Shown one piece after another: positions 33,616 to 42,451 of a stretch of 64,000 nt of DNA. The notes under the pieces were generated by a model that saw nothing but the letters and a program-made list of their open reading frames with translations, had not been told where the DNA came from and searched no databases. Origin of the DNA: Thermovenabulum gondwanense (GTDB lineage: Bacteria > Bacillota > Thermosediminibacteria > Thermosediminibacterales > Thermosediminibacteraceae). Where the stretch lies: contig NZ_LOHZ01000032.1 in assembly GCF_001601575.1 (NCBI RefSeq), positions 61,017-125,016 on the forward strand, given 5' to 3'. The stretch's first letter is position 1, and each line of letters starts with the position of its first letter. Both the position numbers and the translations under genes were made by a program.

Positions 33616-35301
33616 TCAATCCTCTTCCGAATAAAGTACTTTTAATATTTCATCTAATGTAGTTATCCCATTTTTAACCATTTCCAATCCGACATCTTTC
33701 ATCGACTTAAAACCAATCTTTTGGCTTTTCTCTGCAATTTCCCTATTAGTGGCTTTTTTTGCGATTAATTCCCTTAATTCAGCGCTTATAGGTAGAATTT
33801 CCGCCAAAACAGTTCTACCTTTAAATCCAGTATTGCTGCAGAAGTTGCAGCCTTTACTCTTATACAGTACAAGTTCTTTATCATCATCAAAAAAGGCTTT
33901 TTCGTGGGGCAAGGGTTCGTATTTTTCCTTGCAGTAAGGGCAGTTTTTCCGCACCAATCTTTGCGCAATAATTCCTACAAGGCATGAAGCGACAAGATAA
34001 GGTTCAAGTCCCATATCTAAAAGTCTTGTAATTGTTCCTATCGCATTATTGGTATGAAGGGTTGAAAACACTAAATGGCCTGTTAATGCTGCTCGAACCG
34101 CTATATCTGCGGTTTCCGCATCTCGTATTTCTCCCACCATAATAATATCCGGATCCTGCCTTAAAATCGAACGCAAACCGCTGGCAAAGGAAAAACCCGT
34201 CTTCATATTTATCTGCACCTGATTTATGCCGTTTAAAATATATTCCACCGGGTCTTCCAAGGTAATAATGTTTTTCGTAGGGTTATTTATCTTGTTCAGC
34301 ATGGAATAAAGGGTTGTGGTTTTCCCGCTCCCGGTAGGGCCGGTAACAAGGATCATTCCGTAAGGAATTTTTAGGATCCTCTCTATTATTTCTATTTGCT
34401 CGCCATTAAAACCCAGTTCTTCAAGCCCCAAAAGGGAATGCTTTCTATTAAAAATACGCAAAACTATTTTTTCTCCGTGGACGGTTGGGAGGGTAGACAC
34501 CCTGACGTCAATATTATTGTTTTCTATCTGAAGTTCTAAATGCCCGTCCTGAGGCAAACGGCGCTGGGTGATGTCCATCCCCGCAAGTATCTTTATCCTC
34601 GTTAGAACGGATGGAAGCAAATTTTTGGGCCATCTTATTACTTCATAAAGTTCACCATCTATCCTGAATCTTACCCGTATGTTTCTTTCTTGGGGTTCTA
34701 TATGTATATCGCTGGCGTTTTCTTTTACTGCCTGATTAATAACAGTATTAATAAGCCTTATAACAGGTGCGGTTTCTTCTTCAGAAATATCAACAATGCC
34801 AATGCTTTCATCTTCAGTAGCTCCGATTTCGATTTTTATTTCCTGGAGCACTTTTTGAATAACTTCTTTGGATGAGTAATAATTATCAATCGCTTTTTCT
34901 ATTTCCGACTTTGTAGCCAGCACTATTTCCACATTTAATCCGGTGAGCATCTTTATATCGTCAATTGCAATAATATTAAAAGGGTCGTTAACGGCAAGAG
35001 TGAGGGTATTGTTTTCAACCTTTACGGGAAATACCGTATATTTCCTTGCTATGGCTTCAGGTAAGATCTTTACTATTTCGGGTTCAATAAGGTATTTATG
35101 TAAATTAATTTTGGGAATCCCCAGCTGAAATTCCAAAATTTCCACCATTTCTTCTTCACTTATATAACCTTGTTTTATCAAAATTTCTCCCAATCTTTCA
35201 CCGGTTTTTTTCTGTATTTCCAGGGCTTTATTTAATTGTTCGGGGGTTATCAGTTTTCCTTCTAAAAGAATATCCCCGAGACGTTTCCTGTTTTTTGTCA
35301 T
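33616..35301 (-). CDS. pilB: pilus extension ATPase PilB
   Basis: This 561-residue motor has an N-terminal GspE/MshEN domain (residues 1-150, ending in the region before IEKAIDNYYSS), then the ATPase core. Visible motifs are GPTGSGKTTTLYSML (Walker A), RQDPDIIMVGEIRDAETA (Walker B), TGHLVFSTLHTNNA (His box) and a four-cysteine zinc site (CPYC and CNFC). MshEN domains can bind cyclic di-GMP. It is the first gene of the pilus operon, behind a sigma-H-like promoter. Confidence 0.95.
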   Translation of the reverse strand: MTKNRKRLGDILLEGKLITPEQLNKALEIQKKTGERLGEILIKQGYISEEEMVEILEFQLGIPKINLHKYLIEPEIVKILPEAIARKYTVFPVKVENNTLTLAVNDPFNIIAIDDIKMLTGLNVEIVLATKSEIEKAIDNYYSSKEVIQKVLQEIKIEIGATEDESIGIVDISEEETAPVIRLINTVINQAVKENASDIHIEPQERNIRVRFRIDGELYEVIRWPKNLLPSVLTRIKILAGMDITQRRLPQDGHLELQIENNNIDVRVSTLPTVHGEKIVLRIFNRKHSLLGLEELGFNGEQIEIIERILKIPYGMILVTGPTGSGKTTTLYSMLNKINNPTKNIITLEDPVEYILNGINQVQINMKTGFSFASGLRSILRQDPDIIMVGEIRDAETADIAVRAALTGHLVFSTLHTNNAIGTITRLLDMGLEPYLVASCLVGIIAQRLVRKNCPYCKEKYEPLPHEKAFFDDDKELVLYKSKGCNFCSNTGFKGRTVLAEILPISAELRELIAKKATNREIAEKSQKIGFKSMKDVGLEMVKNGITTLDEILKVLYSEED

Positions 35302-35335
35302 TTTCGCACCTCAAGCCTTTTAAAGATTAATATTT

Positions 35336-35364
35336 TATTTCAACATATTATGAATAATTCCTTC
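35336..35364 (-). promoter_or_regulatory. sigma-H-type promoter of the type IV pilus operon
   Basis: On the minus strand GAAGGAATT (35364-35356), an 11-nt spacer and GTTGAAATA (35344-35336) match the sigma-H consensus RNAGGAWWW-N11/12-RNNGAATWW at all but one position. It would start transcription about 28 nt before pilB. No comparably good sigma-A promoter is visible in this 81-bp gap. Confidence 0.6.
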
Positions 35365-35382
35365 ATTTTTTGACGATTTATA

Positions 35383-35895
35383 TCAATTTTTATCGGATTC
35401 TTTTTTCAAAACCCTTTTGAGAATCTTTGCTTCAATCCTCCTCATAAACCGGGTAAAGAAAAACTCCTTTTCCACCAATGGTCTAACAAGTATAGCAAAA
35501 AGTCCAAGTCGCTTTGCACCCAGAATATCTGTAAAAAGCTGGTCTCCTATTACCGCTGTTTGTTCCTTTTCCGTTCCAAGAATTTTCATGCCCTTAATAT
35601 ATACCCTCTTTGCCGGTTTAAAGGCAATACCTTCAACCGCAGGTATGCCCAATTTTTCTGCGCATTCTTTTATTCTGCTCGCCCTGTTGTTAGAGATAAT
35701 GCAAAACTTGAAACCCATTTTTTTTGCATTTAAAAGCCATTCGGTCATTTTTTCATCTATCCTTGAAGAATTCCAGGGAAGCAGGGTATTGTCAAGATCG
35801 ATTAATATTCCCTTAATATTTTTCTTTTTTAGCAATTCTAAGTCCAGATCATAAACACTGTTTAAATAAATATCGGGCACAAGAAATTTTATCAT
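35383..35895 (-). CDS. YqeG-family HAD phosphatase
   Basis: This haloacid-dehalogenase-type phosphatase of about 170 residues has motif I GILIDLDNTLLPW, motif II FCIISNN, and motifs III/IV in KPAKR and VIGDQLFTDILGAKRLG. The family includes Bacillus YqeG and phosphatidylglycerophosphate phosphatases such as PgpP, so either role is possible; nothing here decides. ATG at 35895 is favoured over 35916 because of AAAGGG 10 nt upstream. It precedes the pilus operon but is separated from it by the sigma-H-like promoter. Confidence 0.82.
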   Translation of the reverse strand: MIKFLVPDIYLNSVYDLDLELLKKKNIKGILIDLDNTLLPWNSSRIDEKMTEWLLNAKKMGFKFCIISNNRASRIKECAEKLGIPAVEGIAFKPAKRVYIKGMKILGTEKEQTAVIGDQLFTDILGAKRLGLFAILVRPLVEKEFFFTRFMRRIEAKILKRVLKKESDKN

Positions 35896-35990
35896 ATAAT
35901 CTTTACCCTTTCCCAATACACATTATATTTTATTATAACATATATATATTTGCTTCGAAACTTTCATATATATGATCGGATTTTTATATC

Positions 35991-36020
35991 AAAAAAAGGA
36001 AGGGAAATTTTTCCCTTCCC
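35991..36020 (-). terminator. intrinsic terminator after hcp
   Basis: A GGAAGGGAAA/TTTCCCTTCC hairpin (35998-36007 with 36010-36019) is followed on the minus strand by a run of seven Ts. It lies just after the hcp stop codon. Confidence 0.88.
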
Positions 36021-36029
36021 AATTTTTAA

Positions 36030-37658
36030 CTACCCGATCATAGATTTTAGATCACTTTGTACATCGGAAATGCCTCCGATATTGAATTTCTCTACGAGAA
36101 CTTTGGCCACGCCGGGGGATAAAAATGCAGGTAGTGTAGGTCCAAGGTGTATGTTTTTTACACCCAGGTAAAGCAAAGCCAGCAACACGGCTACCGCTTT
36201 CTGCTCGTACCACGCAATATTATAAACTATGGGAAGTTCGTTTATATCATTTAAACCAAAAACTTCCTTTAATTTCAGGGCTATTACCGCCAATGAGTAA
36301 GAATCATTGCATTGCCCTGCATCCAGAACCCTCGGAATGCCATTTATATCACCTAAATTTAATTTGTTATACCTGTACTTAGCACATCCGGCTGTAAGAA
36401 TCACAGTGTCCTCAGGCAAGGACTTTGCAAATTCAGTATAATATTCCCTGCTTTTCATTCTTCCATCGCACCCTGCCATTACCACAAACTTTTTGATTGC
36501 CCCCGTTTTTACTGCCTCAATTACCTTGTCCGCCAATGCAAGCACCTGATTGTGAGCAAAACCGCCGATAATTTCACCTTTTTCTATTTCTACAGGTGGC
36601 TGGCATTTTTTAGCATGATCTATTACCTGGCTGAAATCTTTTTTCCCATCAGATCCGGTTGGAATGTATTTTACCCCTTCAAAACCTACTACATTTGTAG
36701 TATAAAGCCTGTCTTTATAACTTTCCTTCGGAGGCACCAAGCAGTTTGTTGTCATTATTATGGGCCCGTTAAAGCTTTCAAATTCTTTGTCCTGCATCCA
36801 CCATGCGTTTCCGTAGTTTCCTGCAAAATGAGGATATTTCTTAAAAGCTGGATAATAGTGGGCCGGGAGCATTTCTCCATGAGTATAAACATCAACCCCG
36901 GTACCCTTTGTTTGTTCTAAAAGTTCCTCTAAATCTTTTAAGTCATGGCCGGAGATTAATATGCCCGGATTATTTCTTACTCCGATGTTAACTTTTGTTA
37001 TTTCCGGATTACCGTAGGTAGAAGTGTTTGCTGTATCAAGGAGTGATAAGGTCTCTACCGCATATTTTCCGCATTCCATAGCAAGAGAAAAAAGTTCGTC
37101 GGCAAAAATATCTTTTCTTAGTGTTTGAGCCAAAGCCTTTTCGATGAATTTGAAAATCTCTTCGTTTTTATAACCCAAAACATATGCATGATAGGCATAA
37201 GCTGCTATTCCTTTAACTCCATAGGTTAGTAATTCTTTTAAAGACCTTATATCTTCATTTTCTTCGGAAAGAATTCCTACCTTTTCCGCCTTCGTAAGAA
37301 ATTCCTCTTTTGTGCCTTTCCAGGTGGCTGCATCGGGTAGTTCGTTTTCATCTAAATTAATTTTTGATATTATCTCCTCTCTGATTGATAATCCCTTCTC
37401 AATAGCTTTTACAAAGTACTCTTCATCAAAATTTACATTAGTCAGGGTTGAAAAGAGGCTTTCTATTATAAATTTATCCACTTTTTCATCGGTAGCCCCT
37501 TTTTCCCTTGCTCTTTGATTAACATAAGAGATTCCTTTTAATGTGTAAATAAGTAAGTCCTGCAATTTGGCTGTATCCTGCGATTTTCCGCATACACCCC
37601 TTAATGTGCACCCTTGATTTTTTGCCGCTTCCTGGCACTGAAAGCAAAACATGGACAT
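36030..37658 (-). CDS. hcp: hybrid-cluster protein (hydroxylamine reductase)
   Basis: This 542-residue iron-sulfur protein has four N-terminal cysteines at 5, 8, 17 and 23 (C-x2-C-x8-C-x5-C), which bind the [4Fe-4S] cluster. The hybrid 4Fe-2S-2O cluster residues lie in [53 protein letters not shown] and [10 protein letters not shown]. Hcp reduces NO or hydroxylamine and protects anaerobes from nitrosative and oxidative stress. It follows the rrf2 gene after 20 nt and is probably repressed by it. Confidence 0.96.
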   Translation of the reverse strand: MSMFCFQCQEAAKNQGCTLRGVCGKSQDTAKLQDLLIYTLKGISYVNQRAREKGATDEKVDKFIIESLFSTLTNVNFDEEYFVKAIEKGLSIREEIISKINLDENELPDAATWKGTKEEFLTKAEKVGILSEENEDIRSLKELLTYGVKGIAAYAYHAYVLGYKNEEIFKFIEKALAQTLRKDIFADELFSLAMECGKYAVETLSLLDTANTSTYGNPEITKVNIGVRNNPGILISGHDLKDLEELLEQTKGTGVDVYTHGEMLPAHYYPAFKKYPHFAGNYGNAWWMQDKEFESFNGPIIMTTNCLVPPKESYKDRLYTTNVVGFEGVKYIPTGSDGKKDFSQVIDHAKKCQPPVEIEKGEIIGGFAHNQVLALADKVIEAVKTGAIKKFVVMAGCDGRMKSREYYTEFAKSLPEDTVILTAGCAKYRYNKLNLGDINGIPRVLDAGQCNDSYSLAVIALKLKEVFGLNDINELPIVYNIAWYEQKAVAVLLALLYLGVKNIHLGPTLPAFLSPGVAKVLVEKFNIGGISDVQSDLKSMIG

Positions 37659-37678
37659 ATTTCCCCTCCTCTAATTAT

Positions 37679-38095
37679 TTAAATATAATCGCTTAATTTT
37701 TTATTTTTAATAAAAGCTAAAAATTCAGCATACAATTTTTCAAGGATACCTTCAAAAATACAATCGTTAAAATAGCATTTTTTATCGTATCCTAAAGGGC
37801 ATTCCCTTTCTTTAATTGGACCTTCCACGGCTTCATAAATGTCGTATAAAGAAATTTCTTCGGGTTTCTTTGCAAGAATAAATCCACCTTTTGGTCCTCT
37901 TACGGAACGCAAAAGTCCGGATTTTGATAACCTTTGCATTACTTTTGCAAGATGTGCTTCGGATGCATTCAGTTTTTCCGACATATCCTTTACGTTTAGA
38001 AATTCCCCATCTTTCGTTGAAGCAATTAAAACCATACTGTGAAAAGCAAGAGAAAGCATTTCTGACATTTTAAAAATATTGATTATTTTTTTCAC
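37679..38095 (-). CDS. Rrf2-family iron-sulfur regulator (NsrR/IscR-like)
   Basis: This 138-residue repressor has an N-terminal winged helix (ASEAHLAKVMQRLSKSGLLRS, then VRGPKGGFILAKKPEEISLYD, key part GPKGGFILA). Three cysteines in ECPLGYDKKCYFNDC (C-x7-C-x4-C) would ligate a sensing Fe-S cluster. Its operon partner hcp and the divergent rubredoxin-rubrerythrin-fprA genes point to sensing of NO or oxidative stress. The GTG at 38095 directly abuts its own GAGGG site, so the true start is uncertain; ATGs at 38068 and 38059 are alternatives. Confidence 0.85.
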   Translation of the reverse strand: MKKIINIFKMSEMLSLAFHSMVLIASTKDGEFLNVKDMSEKLNASEAHLAKVMQRLSKSGLLRSVRGPKGGFILAKKPEEISLYDIYEAVEGPIKERECPLGYDKKCYFNDCIFEGILEKLYAEFLAFIKNKKLSDYI

Positions 38096-38107
38096 CCCCT
38101 CTATTTT

Positions 38108-38139
38108 GGTATTATAATACCTAAATACCTTTTTGTCAA
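38108..38139 (-). promoter_or_regulatory. rrf2-hcp promoter with overlapping palindromic operator
   Basis: TTGACA (38139-38134), a 17-nt spacer and TATAAT (38116-38111) make a consensus sigma-A promoter on the minus strand. A perfect 14-bp palindrome GGTATTATAATACC (38108-38121) covers the -10 element, and its half-site GGTATT is repeated just upstream. An operator for the Rrf2 protein made by this transcript is the simplest reading. Confidence 0.75.
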
Positions 38140-38189
38140 CATCTTTGTTAAAGTTTTTGAAATTATTATAAAATAATGTTAAAATAACG

Positions 38190-38218
38190 TTGAAAAATAA
38201 TGGAATTACTGGTATATT
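38190..38218 (+). promoter_or_regulatory. promoter of the rubredoxin operon
   Basis: TTGAAA (38190-38195), a 17-nt spacer and TATATT (38213-38218) form a sigma-A promoter about 35 nt before the rubredoxin ribosome site. It is divergent from the rrf2 promoter. Confidence 0.65.
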
Positions 38219-38259
38219 AAATAAAAATTAATAATAAAATACAAAGGGAGGAATCTACA

Positions 38260-38421
38260 ATGAAAAAATACATTTGCGATGTTTGCGGTTATGTATATGA
38301 CCCTGAAAAAGGCGATCCGGAAAATGGAATAAAACCGGGAACATCTTTTGAAGACCTACCCGAAGATTGGACTTGCCCTGTTTGCGGTGCAGGCAAAGAT
38401 ATGTTTAAAGAGGAGGCTTAA
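38260..38421 (+). CDS. rubredoxin
   Basis: This 53-residue protein has the two rubredoxin knuckles, C6-x2-C9 (YICDVCGY) and C39-x2-C42 (WTCPVCGAG), which bind one iron. The aromatic core Y4, Y11, Y13, F30 and W37 is also present. It is an electron carrier, most likely delivering electrons to the flavodiiron protein and rubrerythrin encoded directly downstream for reduction of O2, NO or peroxide. ATG at 38260 follows GGGAGG by 8 nt. Confidence 0.97.
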   Translation: MKKYICDVCGYVYDPEKGDPENGIKPGTSFEDLPEDWTCPVCGAGKDMFKEEA

Positions 38422-38423
38422 CA

Positions 38424-38927
38424 TTGAACGAAATATATAAAAAGGCCATTGAATTTGAAAGGAAAGGCTTTGAATTTTATAAAGAAATTGCTGAAAAGAT
38501 GAATCAGCCCCTTGCTAAAAGGCTCTTTGAATCACTGGCAGAGCAGGAAAAGGAACATATCCATTTTATTGAAGATATTTATGAAAAAGGCAATTTTGAA
38601 ATTGGCATTGCAGAATTGAAGCAAATAAACAAAATGGAAGAAGATATTAAAAAGGTGTTTTTTGAAATAGATAAAGAAAAACGAAAGGCACCCCTTGACC
38701 ATATCGAAGGGTATAAACTTGCTATGGAGCTTGAAAAAAAGGGGTATGAAATGTATAAAGATTTTGCAAAAAATTCAATCGGAAAAGAAAAAGAGTTTTT
38801 CGAAACTTTGATGGAACAGGAGAAACAACATTTCGAATCCTTAAACAATGTTTACAGGTACTTATCGGAATCGGAAATCTGGTATTCTGAAGAAGAAAGT
38901 AAGGTTTGGAACTGGATGAACATGTAA
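38424..38927 (+). CDS. rubrerythrin-like ferritin-family protein
   Basis: This 167-residue four-helix protein has two EYxxA/ExxH-type diiron motifs: IEFERKGFEFYKEIAEKM with EQEKEHIHFIE, and AMELEKKGYEMYKDFAKN with EQEKQHFESL. It lacks the C-terminal rubredoxin domain of classical rubrerythrin, so it probably uses the separate rubredoxin encoded upstream. TTG at 38424, 2 nt after the rubredoxin stop, follows GAGGAGG. The likely role is peroxide reduction. Confidence 0.88.
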   Translation: MNEIYKKAIEFERKGFEFYKEIAEKMNQPLAKRLFESLAEQEKEHIHFIEDIYEKGNFEIGIAELKQINKMEEDIKKVFFEIDKEKRKAPLDHIEGYKLAMELEKKGYEMYKDFAKNSIGKEKEFFETLMEQEKQHFESLNNVYRYLSESEIWYSEEESKVWNWMNM

Positions 38928-38940
38928 GGGGTGTTTTTGT

Positions 38941-40116
38941 ATGAGAAAAATTCAGGAAGGTATTTTCTGGGTAGGAGTGAACGACTGGCAACTCAAGGAT
39001 TTTCACGGACTTACCGTTAATGGAGGGTCCTATAACTCCTATCTTATATTAAGTGATAAAAATATATTAATAGATACGGTTTACGAAAAATACGCCGAGG
39101 ATTTGTTAAAGAATATAGAAGAAATAATACCCGCTAAGAATTTAGACTATATATTTTTACTTCACTCGGAAAATGATCATTCCTCTTCCCTGCCCTATAT
39201 ATTAAATTACGCCGAGAAGGCAAAAATACTCTGTACAAAAAAATGTGCCGGTTTTATAAAAAAGCTATATCAAATACCTGATGAAAGGATAAATTTAATA
39301 AAAGATAATGATGTAATTAGTTTAAAAAACTTTTCAATAAAAGTTTATGAAACACCCATGGTTCACTGGCCGGATACTACTTTCGCCTATATTCCAGAAA
39401 AAAATATTTTATTTTCTACTGATTTTCTGGGAACCCAGATTCCCGCTGAACCTTTAATAATAGAAAATGTATCAACTATAATTGAAGAATCAAGGGATTA
39501 CTATACCTTTTTAATGAGGGCTTACTGGGAACAAGCTGTAAAAGGAATAGATAAGGTGGTAGATCTATCTCCGGAAATTGTCGCTCCTTCTCATGGCCCC
39601 ATATTAAAAGGTAATGCAGTTAAAGAAATGATATCCAACTATAAAAGATGGTCTTTAAATCCGGAGACAAAAAAGGTAGTTATAGCTTATGTCAGCATGT
39701 GGAAGGGAACAGAAAAAATTGCAAAGCTTTTAAGCGAGGGAATAAAAAAAGAAAATGTAGAAGTTAAAGAAATTGATTTAGCAAATTTCCCGTTCTCTGA
39801 AGCTATTTCCGAAACCCTTGAAGCCGGAGCTGTACTTTTGGGAAGCCCCACTTTTGTAAAAGGCTATCATCCATTGATGCATGCTTTTCTCTCCTTTTTG
39901 GAAATGATAAAACCCGTCTGCAAAATGGGTATGGCTTTTGGTACTTACGGATGGGCCGGTATAGGTGTAAAGGCTCTAAACGAAAAAATGAAAGAAATTG
40001 GTGTAAAAATCCTCTGTGATCCCCTGTTAATAAATATGACTCCCGACGAAAACGAGGAAAAAGCTATTATTGAAAAAGGAAGAGAAATTGCTAAAATAAT
40101 TAAAGAAAACTATTAA
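38941..40116 (+). CDS. fprA: flavodiiron protein (FprA-type)
   Basis: This 391-residue enzyme reduces O2 to water or NO to N2O in anaerobes. The beta-lactamase-like diiron domain carries H75-x-E77-x-D79-H80 (LHSENDH), H142, D161 and H218 (APSHGP). The C-terminal flavodoxin domain begins near residue 244 (VVIAYVSMWKGTEKIAKLL; FMN loop SMWKGTE). It is the third gene of the rubredoxin-rubrerythrin operon and ends at a bidirectional terminator. Confidence 0.95.
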   Translation: MRKIQEGIFWVGVNDWQLKDFHGLTVNGGSYNSYLILSDKNILIDTVYEKYAEDLLKNIEEIIPAKNLDYIFLLHSENDHSSSLPYILNYAEKAKILCTKKCAGFIKKLYQIPDERINLIKDNDVISLKNFSIKVYETPMVHWPDTTFAYIPEKNILFSTDFLGTQIPAEPLIIENVSTIIEESRDYYTFLMRAYWEQAVKGIDKVVDLSPEIVAPSHGPILKGNAVKEMISNYKRWSLNPETKKVVIAYVSMWKGTEKIAKLLSEGIKKENVEVKEIDLANFPFSEAISETLEAGAVLLGSPTFVKGYHPLMHAFLSFLEMIKPVCKMGMAFGTYGWAGIGVKALNEKMKEIGVKILCDPLLINMTPDENEEKAIIEKGREIAKIIKENY

Positions 40117-40120
40117 CTTT

Positions 40121-40149
40121 AAAAGCTGCGACTTTTAATCGCAGCTTTT
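40121..40149. terminator. bidirectional terminator between fprA and sigK
   Basis: AAAAGCTGCG (40121-40130) pairs with CGCAGCTTTT (40140-40149). The hairpin has a T-run on the plus strand and is A/T flanked on the minus strand. It serves fprA and also overlaps the last codons and stop of the convergent sigK gene. Confidence 0.85.
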
Positions 40150-40857
40150 TTTATTCAGGAGTTCTTCGGATAATTTTTTTATTGCTTTTTTTTCAATTCT
40201 CGATACATAGGATCGGGAAATGCCCAGTATTTTTGCAACTTCTTTTTGTGTCCTTTCAATACCGTTGTTTAAACCAAATCGCAGTTCAAGAACTTTTTTT
40301 TCCCTTCCTTTTAAAGAATTTCTTATCTTATCAACAATTCTCTTTTGTTCCAACTTATTTGCAATTTCATCTAAAATTGCATCGGTATCACTTCCCAGAA
40401 TATCCAAAAGCGATATTTCATTACCTTCCTTATCTACTCCTATGGGCTCCTGCAAAAAGAATTCATTTTTTAATTTTTTAGTTGATCGAAGGTTCATCAA
40501 TATTTCATTTTCTATACATCTTGCCGCATAAGTAGCCAATCTATTGGCCTTTTCTTTATCGTAAGTGTCAATAGCCTTGATAAGGCCTATTGTTCCTATG
40601 GATATTAGATCTTCCAAATCTTCGGTTTTTGTGGAATATTTTTTTACCACATGGGCTACCAATCTCAAATTTCTTTCAATTAAAATATCCCTTGCTTCTT
40701 TAACTCCTTTTTTGGAAAGTTCTAAATACTTTTCTTCTTCTTCAGGAGTTAAAGGTTGAGGGAAGGCTTCACTGTCAGTTAGAAATCCTAAAAGTGTAAA
40801 AAGTTCTTTTAAAAGTAAAATACCAAGGGCACTTATAACCGCTAAAAATTCAAACAT
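40135..40857 (-). CDS. sigK: sporulation sigma factor SigK (pro-sigma-K)
   Basis: This 240-residue sigma-70 factor directs late mother-cell transcription. A hydrophobic N-terminal pro-sequence (residues 1-25, LAVISALGILLLKELFTLLG) precedes region 2 (DLISIGTIGLIKAIDTYD; RLATYAARCIENEILM) and region 4 (ERTQKEVAKILGISRSYVSRIEKKA, core LGISRSYVSRIE). The pro-sequence implies release by a SpoIVFB-type protease. The gene is uninterrupted, so there is no skin-like element. The sequence LTPEEEEKYLELSKKG after the pro-region is typical of SigK rather than SigE. Its promoter is of the sigma-E type. Confidence 0.95.
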   Translation of the reverse strand: MFEFLAVISALGILLLKELFTLLGFLTDSEAFPQPLTPEEEEKYLELSKKGVKEARDILIERNLRLVAHVVKKYSTKTEDLEDLISIGTIGLIKAIDTYDKEKANRLATYAARCIENEILMNLRSTKKLKNEFFLQEPIGVDKEGNEISLLDILGSDTDAILDEIANKLEQKRIVDKIRNSLKGREKKVLELRFGLNNGIERTQKEVAKILGISRSYVSRIEKKAIKKLSEELLNKKSCD

Positions 40858-40885
40858 ACAGTACCTCCTCCCTCGGCGTTACTTT

Positions 40886-40914
40886 AGTATATGTTATTTT
40901 TTTAAAAAATGTGC
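40886..40914 (-). promoter_or_regulatory. sigma-E promoter of sigK
   Basis: On the minus strand GCACATT (40914-40908), a 14-nt spacer and CATATACT (40893-40886) fit the sigma-E consensus KMATATW-N14/15-CATAnnnT with one mismatch. sigK is transcribed by sigma-E in Bacillus. The GGAGGAGGT ribosome site lies just downstream. Confidence 0.7.
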
Positions 40915-40972
40915 AAGTCTAAGAATTTTTTTTAGGAAAATATCAAAAACTTAATTCAAGAGGTGAACCAAA

Positions 40973-42442
40973 ATGAAAGTATCTAAAATTTTGGAGGATA
41001 ATGTCAAAAAAATAAAAGAAACCTTGGATGCCGATGACGTCATTTTAAGAGAAATAACAATTGATGAAGCTTTCTCAAAATTAAAAGCAGTTCTTCTTTA
41101 TATAGATGGGCTTGCCGATAAAAATTTAATTCAGGAACATATAATTAAATCTCTTAATCTTTTTTATAGAGAAAATGTTACAAATGCCAGTAATATAAAA
41201 AAGCGGTTTATCGAAACTTCGGTACTAACAGCAGGTGATTTAAAATCCGAAACCGATATTGAAAAGGTATTTGATTACGTCCTATCGGGAGAAACAGCTT
41301 TATTTTTTGATGGAATAGATGATGCAATAATTATAAGCTCAAAAGGCTATGAAAAAAGAAGTATAACCGAATCCACCGCGGAAGCGGTGATTTTAGGTCC
41401 AAAGGATAGTTTTACCGAAAATTACAGGACAAATATAGTTTTAATCAGGAGAAGATTAAAGGACATAAACCTAAAAATAAAAACAATAAAACTTGGCAGG
41501 CATACCAAAACCGATGTGGGGATATTATATCTTCAAGGAATTGCAAATCCCAGACTTATTGAAGAGGTGCAAAATAGAATAAATAAAATCGATATTGACG
41601 GTATTATCGAAATCGGTTACATCGAACAATTAATCGAAGATAACTGGCTTTCGCCCTTTCCCCAATTCAGAAGAACCGAACGACCCGATGTGGTAGCCGG
41701 TTCGCTTTTGGAAGGAAATTTTGCTATAATTTGCGACAATACCCCCTATGCTCTAATCGGCCCTACCACTTTTACAAGCCTTTTTCAGGCAGCGGAAGAT
41801 TATTATCAAAAATGGTATTTGGCTTCAATTATAAGATTTTTGCGCGTTTTAGCGTTATTTATGGCTACCCTTGCACCAGCATTATACGTGGCTTTGACAT
41901 CGTATAACCCCGAGATGATTCCCACCGACCTTTTATATTCTATTGCAGCAACAAGGGAAGGAGTGCCCTTTAGCTCTCCCTTAGAAGCTCTACTTATGAT
42001 CCTTATATTGGAGATATTAAGGGAAGCAGGAGTAAGACTCCCGGGTCCCATTGGAAAGACCATTGGAATAGTGGGGGGTCTTGTTATCGGTGAGGCAGCG
42101 GTGAAGGCAGGAATAGTAAGCCCCATAATGGTAATAGTAATAGCATTAAACGCTATTTCCTCCTTTGCCATTCCGGGTTACAGCATTGCCATAGCCTTCA
42201 GGATACTTACTTTCATATTTTTGGTTTTTGCCTCTGTTGCTGGATTATTTGGGATTATATTAGGCTTTCTCTGGTTAAACTGTCACTTAGTAACCCTTAA
42301 AAGTTTTGGAGTAGTATATTTTTATCCCTTTGTAAATTTAGACCCGGAAAAACTTCAGGATGTAATAATAAGAGCCCCTCTTTCTTTTATGAAAGAGAGG
42401 CCCGAATATTTGATGCCTTTGGATAAAAAAAGGATTAGGTAA
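40973..42442 (+). CDS. spore germination protein, GerA family A subunit
   Basis: This 489-residue protein has a long N-terminal cytoplasmic domain (residues 1-280) and a C-terminal membrane part with four or five helices. Motifs include GFLWLNCHLVTLKSFG, VPFSSPLEALLMILILEILREAGVRLPGPIG (core LEILREAGVRLPGPIG) and NPRLIEEVQNRI. These proteins form the nutrient-gated ion channel of the spore inner membrane. ATG at 40973 follows AGAGGTG. It is followed after 9 nt by a GerAB-type permease gene; no GerC lipoprotein gene follows. Divergent from sigK. Confidence 0.93.
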   Translation: MKVSKILEDNVKKIKETLDADDVILREITIDEAFSKLKAVLLYIDGLADKNLIQEHIIKSLNLFYRENVTNASNIKKRFIETSVLTAGDLKSETDIEKVFDYVLSGETALFFDGIDDAIIISSKGYEKRSITESTAEAVILGPKDSFTENYRTNIVLIRRRLKDINLKIKTIKLGRHTKTDVGILYLQGIANPRLIEEVQNRINKIDIDGIIEIGYIEQLIEDNWLSPFPQFRRTERPDVVAGSLLEGNFAIICDNTPYALIGPTTFTSLFQAAEDYYQKWYLASIIRFLRVLALFMATLAPALYVALTSYNPEMIPTDLLYSIAATREGVPFSSPLEALLMILILEILREAGVRLPGPIGKTIGIVGGLVIGEAAVKAGIVSPIMVIVIALNAISSFAIPGYSIAIAFRILTFIFLVFASVAGLFGIILGFLWLNCHLVTLKSFGVVYFYPFVNLDPEKLQDVIIRAPLSFMKERPEYLMPLDKKRIR

Positions 42443-42451
42443 GGTGATAAT

